A stretch of 64,000 nt of DNA from an uncultured Bacteroidia bacterium (lineage in GTDB: Bacteria; Bacteroidota; Bacteroidia; Bacteroidales; ML635J-15): NCBI GenBank assembly GCA_902791865.1, contig CADAXK010000001.1, forward strand, positions 1 through 64,000, written 5' to 3'. Every line of letters starts with the position of its first letter. Within the stretch, counting starts at the first letter, position 1. Made by a program: the position numbers and the translations under genes. Of the stretch, positions 58,683 to 64,000 are shown in pieces. The notes beneath the pieces are model-generated. The model saw only the letters and a program-made list of their open reading frames with translations, searched no databases and was not told the origin of the DNA.

Positions 58683-61073
58683 ATGAAACTATCGGAACTG
58701 CACAATGGAGAATCGGCCGTAATCGTCAAGGTTTCGGGACACGGCGGATTCAGGAAAAGGATAATGGAGATGGGATTTGTGCGTGGTCGCAAGGTGACAT
58801 CCGTAATAGATGCGCCGCTTAACGACCCGATAAAATACACCATAATGGGCTACGACGTGCTGTTGCGCCGCAGCGAAGCTAAACTAATCGAGGTACTTCC
58901 CGAAGAAGAAGCAAACGCAATGCTCTCCGCCGAAGATGCAAAGGCACCAAACTTCTTCGCTTGCACCGACTGCGACTCCTGTGGTCTGTCGTGCAACTAC
59001 AAACGCAACAAGACCACACAACGCAACATAATAAACATAGCCTTCGTCGGCAACCCGAACAGCGGAAAAACTTCGCTGTTCAACGCACTGTCGGGCGGAC
59101 ACGAACACGTAGGCAACTACAGCGGCGTCACCGTCGATGTAAAAACCGGACACTTCAACTACAAGGGCTACCACTTCAACATTACCGACCTGCCGGGAAC
59201 CTACTCGCTGTCGGCATACTCGCCCGAAGAAGTCTTTGTTCGTCGCAACTTACTTGAATCTATGCCCGACGTGATTGTTAACGTTGTCGTAGCATCGAAC
59301 CTTGAACGCAACCTCTACCTCACGACCGAACTCATCGACCTGAGCCAGCGCGTAGTTGTTGCTCTCAACATGTACGACGAACTCGATGCCACAGGAGCGA
59401 AACTCGACTACGAAAACCTCGGCTCGATGATTGGTATCCCGATGGTGCCAACCGTAGCAAAGACAGGCAAAGGTCTCGACAAACTGCTCGACACAATCAT
59501 AGAAATGTTCGAGGGAGCCAACAAGTCGGCTCGCCATGTACATATTAATTATGGCACGGTTCTAGAACCCGAAATTTCACAGCTCGCCGACATTCTCCAC
59601 GAAAGCGAAGATTTTCCGCAGCAGTTTCCTGCCCGCTATTGGGCAATAAAGATGATTGAGAACGACAAAGAAGTCCACAATCTACTGAAAGACAGCAAGT
59701 CGTACGAAAAACTGAAGAAGCAAGCAGAAATTTCGTCTGAAAAAATCATCAAGCAACTGGAGATTGATGCAGAAACTGCCATCAGCGATGCAAAGTATGG
59801 TTTCATCTCGGGCGCACTGCACGAAACATATACCGAAGGCAAGAAAGAAGCCAACAAGCGCACCCGCAAACTCGACAAGCTGATTGTTAACAAATGGCTT
59901 GGTTTCCCGTTGTTCATACTGCTTATGTGGCTGATGTTCAGCGCAACATTCTGGCTTGGTGCATATCCGCAGGATTGGATTGCAGCAGGATTTGACGCCT
60001 TAGGCAACCTGTTCAACGGAATTATACCCGAAGGTGCTTGGCGTTCGCTGGTTGTCGATGGAATCATTGGTGGCGTAGGCGCTGTTGCAGAATTCCTACC
60101 TAACATCATATTACTCTATATGTTCATCTCGCTGATGGAAGACTCGGGCTACATGTCGCGAGCCGCCTTCCTGATGGACAAGATGATGCACGGAATGGGG
60201 CTTCATGGCAAGTCGTTCATACCAATGATTATGGGCTTCGGATGCAACGTTCCGGCAATAATGGCAACACGTTCAATAGAAAGCAAAAGCAGCCGTCTGA
60301 TAACCATACTTGTAGTACCGTTCATGTCGTGCAGCGCACGTCTGCCTATATATTTGCTTCTGGCAGGAGCTTTCTTCCCGAAATACGCCGCAACAGTAAT
60401 GATTTGCCTCTACCTGCTCGGAATAATCGTGGCTGTACTTACGGCAAAACTTCTGCGACTAACGGCCTTCAAACAGGACGAAACCCCATTTGTAATGGAA
60501 CTTCCGCCCTATCGCTGGCCTACCTTGCGTGCAACGCTGAAACATATCTGGGAAAAATGCTACCAGTACATAAAGAAAATTGGAACAGTAATTCTTTTGG
60601 CTTCGGTAATAATTTGGGTATTAAGCTATTATCCTCATACTGACATTTCGGAGACCGAACTTGCAATTACGGAAGCAGAAGCCAACGAAATACAATACGA
60701 AAACTCCTGCCTCGGCATGATTGGCAAGTTCGTTGCGCCAGTGATGTCGCCAATGGGCTTCGACTGGAAGATAAGCGTGGCAGTGCTGTCGAGTATACCA
60801 GCAAAGGAAATAGTTGTAAGTACGCTCGGCGTGCTGTACGCCAGCGAAGAAGATGACCTTGGCGAAGCTATCCAGAAATCGGGCGACCTTACAACCTCAT
60901 CGGCATTGGCACTGATGGTGTTCATGTTGCTGTTCTTCCCTTGCATTGCCACAATTGGTGCGGTTGCTAGCGAAACCAGAAAGATAAAATGGGCATTGTT
61001 CTCGGTATTCTACAACACGGCGGTCGCGTGGGTACTGGCGTATGTCACCTACCTCATCGCCAACCTATTCTAA
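58683..61073 (+). CDS. feoB: FeoA-FeoB fusion, ferrous iron transporter
   Basis: A 796-residue fusion. Residues 1-75 are a FeoA SH3-like domain (MKLSELHNGESAVIVKVSG..., ending LIEVLPEE). A linker (80-115) holds CTDCDSCGLSC (Cys94, 97, 100, 104). The G domain begins with VGNPNSGKTSLFNAL (123-130 for the P-loop), GNYSGVTVD (switch I), DLPGTYSL (G3) and ALNMYDELD (G4). Two Gate motifs with Cys occur in the membrane part (IMGFGCNVPAIMATR, VPFMSCSARLPIY). It imports Fe2+ in low-oxygen habitats. FeoA fusion is common in Bacteroidota; the Cys-rich linker is worth note. Confidence 0.97.
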   Translation: MKLSELHNGESAVIVKVSGHGGFRKRIMEMGFVRGRKVTSVIDAPLNDPIKYTIMGYDVLLRRSEAKLIEVLPEEEANAMLSAEDAKAPNFFACTDCDSCGLSCNYKRNKTTQRNIINIAFVGNPNSGKTSLFNALSGGHEHVGNYSGVTVDVKTGHFNYKGYHFNITDLPGTYSLSAYSPEEVFVRRNLLESMPDVIVNVVVASNLERNLYLTTELIDLSQRVVVALNMYDELDATGAKLDYENLGSMIGIPMVPTVAKTGKGLDKLLDTIIEMFEGANKSARHVHINYGTVLEPEISQLADILHESEDFPQQFPARYWAIKMIENDKEVHNLLKDSKSYEKLKKQAEISSEKIIKQLEIDAETAISDAKYGFISGALHETYTEGKKEANKRTRKLDKLIVNKWLGFPLFILLMWLMFSATFWLGAYPQDWIAAGFDALGNLFNGIIPEGAWRSLVVDGIIGGVGAVAEFLPNIILLYMFISLMEDSGYMSRAAFLMDKMMHGMGLHGKSFIPMIMGFGCNVPAIMATRSIESKSSRLITILVVPFMSCSARLPIYLLLAGAFFPKYAATVMICLYLLGIIVAVLTAKLLRLTAFKQDETPFVMELPPYRWPTLRATLKHIWEKCYQYIKKIGTVILLASVIIWVLSYYPHTDISETELAITEAEANEIQYENSCLGMIGKFVAPVMSPMGFDWKISVAVLSSIPAKEIVVSTLGVLYASEEDDLGEAIQKSGDLTTSSALALMVFMLLFFPCIATIGAVASETRKIKWALFSVFYNTAVAWVLAYVTYLIANLF

Positions 61074-61102
61074 GTTCACTGATTTATAATAAGCCATAAA
61101 CC

Positions 61103-61135
61103 AAAATCGGACAGCGTAAAAGTTGTCCGATTTTT
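61103..61135 (+). terminator. feoB terminator
   Basis: AAAATCGGACA (61,103-61,113), 10-nt loop, TGTCCGATTTT (61,124-61,134): a perfect 11-bp stem followed by T. Confidence 0.85.
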
Positions 61136-61235
61136 CATGTCTTACAATCGAAAACCAAACTAAGAATTTCAGAATGGACAAATCTTCGCTCGCCCCAAAG
61201 GAGACCTTCGTATCTGATAGTATTAATTGTGGAGC

Positions 61236-62588
61236 TTATTGGATTATATTAGAAGATTCTAAGTACTTAGTATATCTGTCTCCAATTTCAAAATATTGTT
61301 CTTGGGTAATGATACCATCCCTATATTCGTCTTCGAATGATGGGAAATTTGATAGCATTTGTTCTAACTTTGAATAATATTTGTAATTAATATTATAGTA
61401 ATAATGAAGGAACTGGGATGCAAACAAATCTTCATCCGGAATATTCTTTCCAACATCCTTGCCTATATCATTGGCTTCTTTTGTGAAACTATACAATCGT
61501 GGGAGCAAGAATTCTCGATACCCTTCATAATTTTCAATCTCCTTTTTGTATGTCAAGAACAAAGCCTCTATTCTTTCTTTTACCTCATCAAGCATTTTCT
61601 GCCCATACACTGTATCTGCTTTGGGGCTGACAAAAACACTCTGAGATGGTAGATTAGTATTTCCATTGACATTCTCCATTCTGGTCACAACAACCGTGTC
61701 AATATGCGTAACGACAACAGTATCAGCACTTGGCGCACTAACATTTTCTGCAACAGAATTTCTCCAATGAGAATACAATATGGCAGTCCCCATACCAATA
61801 ATTAACAGCATCACAATCACAGGCAGCACAACCATCATTTTTCGTCGCGATTTTATTGCCGCCAACACTTCCACCGCACTGGCATAGCGTTTTTCTCTGT
61901 CGGTCTGCGTACATTTGCGCACCACAGCCGAGCAACCGCGGAAACCAGTAGCACTAACAATATCATTCAATACAACGCCAAACGAATAGATATCGGCACG
62001 ATTGTCAAGAGCGACATTTCCTTCAACTTGTTCGGGAGCGGCATAACGGGCAGTGCCAGCTGGTTGTTTCAAAATGGCGTGAGAATCTGTATCTGAAAAG
62101 CCAAAGTCGATTATTTTTACATTGTTGCCATTGCGGGTAATAAGGATATTGCTCGGCTTTATGTCACGATGTAGAACCTGCAATCCGTGAAAATACGACA
62201 TCGCCGACAATATTTCCCCAATCACCTTCATCACGATACTGGAAGATGGCTTTGTCTTGAGAAAATCTGCCAATGTAACACCATCTATGCATTCCATAAC
62301 AATGCAGTCGCCTGCAATCGCATCATACTCCTTGCCGTAAATAGTGACAATGTTGGGATGCGAAAGCATCATGCCAAGTTCGAACTCTTTGTCGAGCAGA
62401 TTGCGGTAGATTGGATTCGAGGAAAATTCAGGCTTCAATCCCTTCAGCACAAACCATTTGCCATAACGCTTCGCACGGAATAGCCTGTTGAACCCACCAC
62501 AAGGCATTTCAACATAATCGGCAAACACATCAGTTCCGCCACTGACAATCGGTTTGTTTACAAATCCCGAATCAGAACTTTGGTCCAT
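61236..62588 (-). CDS. Membrane-anchored Ser/Thr protein kinase
   Basis: A 450-residue Hanks-type kinase. VLKGLK gives the ATP-binding Lys, VLHRDIKPSNILI the catalytic loop, KIIDFGFSD the DFG motif, and PAGTARYAAPEQVEG the APE region. The Gly-rich loop is poor (MPCGGFNRLFRAK). A juxtamembrane Lys/Arg segment precedes one membrane helix (about residues 255-275, MVVLPVIVMLLIIGMGTAIL). About 170 residues follow outside the cytoplasm, helical, without PASTA repeats. A signalling kinase with an unknown external sensor. No phosphatase gene is adjacent. Confidence 0.93.
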   Translation of the reverse strand: MDQSSDSGFVNKPIVSGGTDVFADYVEMPCGGFNRLFRAKRYGKWFVLKGLKPEFSSNPIYRNLLDKEFELGMMLSHPNIVTIYGKEYDAIAGDCIVMECIDGVTLADFLKTKPSSSIVMKVIGEILSAMSYFHGLQVLHRDIKPSNILITRNGNNVKIIDFGFSDTDSHAILKQPAGTARYAAPEQVEGNVALDNRADIYSFGVVLNDIVSATGFRGCSAVVRKCTQTDREKRYASAVEVLAAIKSRRKMMVVLPVIVMLLIIGMGTAILYSHWRNSVAENVSAPSADTVVVTHIDTVVVTRMENVNGNTNLPSQSVFVSPKADTVYGQKMLDEVKERIEALFLTYKKEIENYEGYREFLLPRLYSFTKEANDIGKDVGKNIPDEDLFASQFLHYYYNINYKYYSKLEQMLSNFPSFEDEYRDGIITQEQYFEIGDRYTKYLESSNIIQ

Positions 62589-62805
62589 AAATTCAATGTC
62601 AAATCTTTAGTGCATCGGCAAAATTAAATAAAATTTGGAAGGAAACGCCCGACTAATACTGTCAACAGATGCAGCATTTCTATGCTCTATAACAAAACCC
62701 TAATAACCAATAAGTTACAAACAACAATTTCATCCACTTGGGAACTTGGCTCATTTTCACTTGGGAACTTGGACGGATTTTGCTTGGGAAGTTGGACGAC
62801 CTCCA
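62589..62805. repeat. Gap with a 23-bp tandem repeat
   Basis: ACTTGGGAACTTGG occurs at 62,736-62,749 and 62,759-62,772, and as GCTTGGGAAGTTGG at 62,782-62,795: three units with an exact 23-bp period, ending 10 bp before the stop codon of the following minus-strand gene. The rest of the gap is AT-rich. Confidence 0.7.
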
Positions 62806-64000
62806 CTAATCTTTCAAGCAGCCGATTGGAACAACAAGGACTCCATCGTCCCTACGGTATGGGAAATTCCCCACTCCAGTCAGCACCATCATAAACGACG
62901 GTGATTTCATACGGGTAGTATCAATTTCATCTGCAAGCTTTTTCAGCGAATTTGCTCCCTCTTCAATTAAATCGTCGCCACCCAGCTTGATTTCAATAAG
63001 TCCGTACGAGCCATTTCTAAGATGCAGAATCGCATCGCATTCCAAACCTTTCTTGTCGCGGTAGTGATATACTTGCCCGTCAAGCGCATCGGCATACACA
63101 CGAAGGTCGCGCACTGCAAGCGTCTCGAAAAGAAGTCCCATAGTGCTCAGGTCGTTAATAAGGTCGTTGGGACTTGCGCCCAAGGCTGATGTCGCTATGG
63201 CAGAATCGATAAAGTAACGGTTGTCGCTCGTGCGCAAAGCGGTCTTGCTACGCAGGTTTGGATTCCACGCTGGCATATCTTCAATGACAAAAATCTTTTT
63301 CAGCGCATTTATGTAGTCATACACCGTATTGTCCGACAAGGAACTGGCCTCGTTTGCCTTCATATCGGCAAGTATTGTACCTATGGTAGCCATTGTCCCC
63401 TGATGACGGGCATACGAGCGCATAAGCAGCCGTACCCGTTGCGGATTGCGCTCAACATTGTCAACGCGCGAGATATCGCTGTCGCATACTAAATCATAAT
63501 AATCGTAAGCCTGTGCTAAAGCATCCTTTTCCTTCAAATCCAGTGCGCCAGGCCAACCACCCCGGCAAATAAGGAATGCCAGCCTGCTTATATCTATATT
63601 GCTGCTGCCGTTAAGCGGCAACTGCGGATTTTCGAACAGCTCCCTAAAACTGACATCACCAGAAGAATCCTGCGACTCGTACAGCGACATTGTCCGCATC
63701 TTCAATTTTGAAAAACGGCCTGTCCCTGAATGGAATATCTCATCGGCAGAAGGCGGAACACTACTACCTGTCAAAATGAAATGCCCGTATCCGCCTCGCT
63801 GGTCAACCTCGAAGCGAACGCTGTCCCACAACGAAGGAGCAATCTGCCATTCGTCAATCAGACGCGGATTGTCGCCCTTTAAAAGATGCTGCACATTGAC
63901 TTTTGCCGCCTGAAGATTCTGCTGCCTTGTCATAGGGTCGGCCATATAGAGGACGCTCTTAGCCTGCTGAGCAGCGGTAGTTGTCTTGCCGCACCACTTT
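62806..64000 (-). CDS. AAA_14/DUF4143 ATPase, 5' end outside the window
   Basis: The frame runs off the right edge; its 398 visible residues begin inside the P-loop (KWCGKTTTAAQQAKSVLYM). A sensor region follows (NPRLIDEWQIAPSLWDSVRFEVD, then HFILTGSS), and the DUF4143 C-terminal domain starts near residue 230 of the visible part (RYFIDSAIATSALGASPNDL...GLLFETLAVRDLRVYA) and ends with a PD-(D/E)xK-like core (ECDAILHLRNGSYGLIEIKLGGD, D...ExK). These ATPases are widespread and often multi-copy in bacteria; proposed roles include DNA repair or mobile-element biology, none established. Confidence 0.92.
   Translation of the reverse strand, partial: KWCGKTTTAAQQAKSVLYMADPMTRQQNLQAAKVNVQHLLKGDNPRLIDEWQIAPSLWDSVRFEVDQRGGYGHFILTGSSVPPSADEIFHSGTGRFSKLKMRTMSLYESQDSSGDVSFRELFENPQLPLNGSSNIDISRLAFLICRGGWPGALDLKEKDALAQAYDYYDLVCDSDISRVDNVERNPQRVRLLMRSYARHQGTMATIGTILADMKANEASSLSDNTVYDYINALKKIFVIEDMPAWNPNLRSKTALRTSDNRYFIDSAIATSALGASPNDLINDLSTMGLLFETLAVRDLRVYADALDGQVYHYRDKKGLECDAILHLRNGSYGLIEIKLGGDDLIEEGANSLKKLADEIDTTRMKSPSFMMVLTGVGNFPYRRDDGVLVVPIGCLKD

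Noticed and set aside
62682-62894. Small plus-strand gene spanning the 23-bp repeats
   Set aside because: Its product reflects the repeats and then runs antisense to the DUF4143 gene.

Overview
The window reads as chromosome of a member of the Bacteroidota, most likely order Bacteroidales and probably an uncultured gut or rumen lineage. The reasons are: (i) almost every transcription unit is preceded by the Bacteroidota -7 element TAnnTTTG, often with a TTG/TTTG about 20 bp upstream, and Shine-Dalgarno sequences are weak; (ii) Rho carries a very long disordered N-terminal insert; (iii) FeoA and FeoB are fused; (iv) type IX secretion (T9SS) hallmarks occur (a CHU_C/gliding-type C-terminal domain, SprB-like repeats, a PorE-like TPR/propeller/OmpA protein, a Por-secretion-tail-like module); (v) FISUMP, DUF4221-like and radical-SAM/lipoprotein families typical of the phylum are present. 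Species cannot be named from the sequence.

Layout. 0.2-0.9 kb: DUF2461 gene. 1.1-4.9 kb: an AT-rich accessory island with a PD-(D/E)xK nuclease-DUF2075 helicase, a NUDIX hydrolase and RhuM, between DUF2461 and pheT. 5-12.2 kb: pheT, rho (long leader), a small secreted protein and a PorE-like protein. 12.2-15.7 kb: ispD convergent with an M23 peptidase-dxr operon, then a secreted DUF4410-like protein. 15.8-16.9 kb: an IS256-family (variant zinc-binding type) element with 8-bp target duplication, inserted exactly in the promoter of an HD-domain gene. 18-21 kb, minus strand: coiled-coil lipoprotein, radical SAM/SPASM enzyme, DUF985 cupin, and VanX-like dipeptidase. 21.3-28.8 kb: gapdh, glutathione peroxidase, PLD-like protein, trmD, C69 dipeptidase, PepSY-like protein, hicAB, trkH. 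29-34.3 kb: a T9SS-type secreted repeat protein, a beta-helix lipoprotein and an exonuclease/phosphatase-fold lipoprotein in tandem. 34.9-40 kb: Fe-alcohol dehydrogenase, aldehyde dehydrogenase, argS, nth. 40-40.9 kb: a REP-associated tyrosine transposase (RAYT) inside its own REP-like palindromes. 40.9-53 kb: trxB, sugar nucleotidyltransferase, FISUMP surface protein, NUDIX/pyrE divergent pair, purC, UDP-glucose dehydrogenase, MTA phosphorylase, class IV aminotransferase, START proteins. 53.2-61 kb: His-rich small protein with TonB receptor, DUF4221-like plus small lipoprotein, FeoAB. 61.2-64 kb: Ser/Thr kinase and a truncated AAA_14/DUF4143 ATPase.

The most interesting candidates are (1) the tightly coupled lipoprotein-rSAM/SPASM-cupin operon, whose lipoprotein carries two copies of a VYG[S/P]PE motif 58 residues apart; (2) the nuclease-helicase/NUDIX/RhuM island, a plausible mobile-element defence module; (3) the IS element, whose transposase appears to need slippage on an A8 run and whose target duplication copied a promoter -7 box; and (4) several families of intergenic micro-hairpins and palindromes with interchangeable cores. 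No rRNA, tRNA, CRISPR array or prophage was seen.
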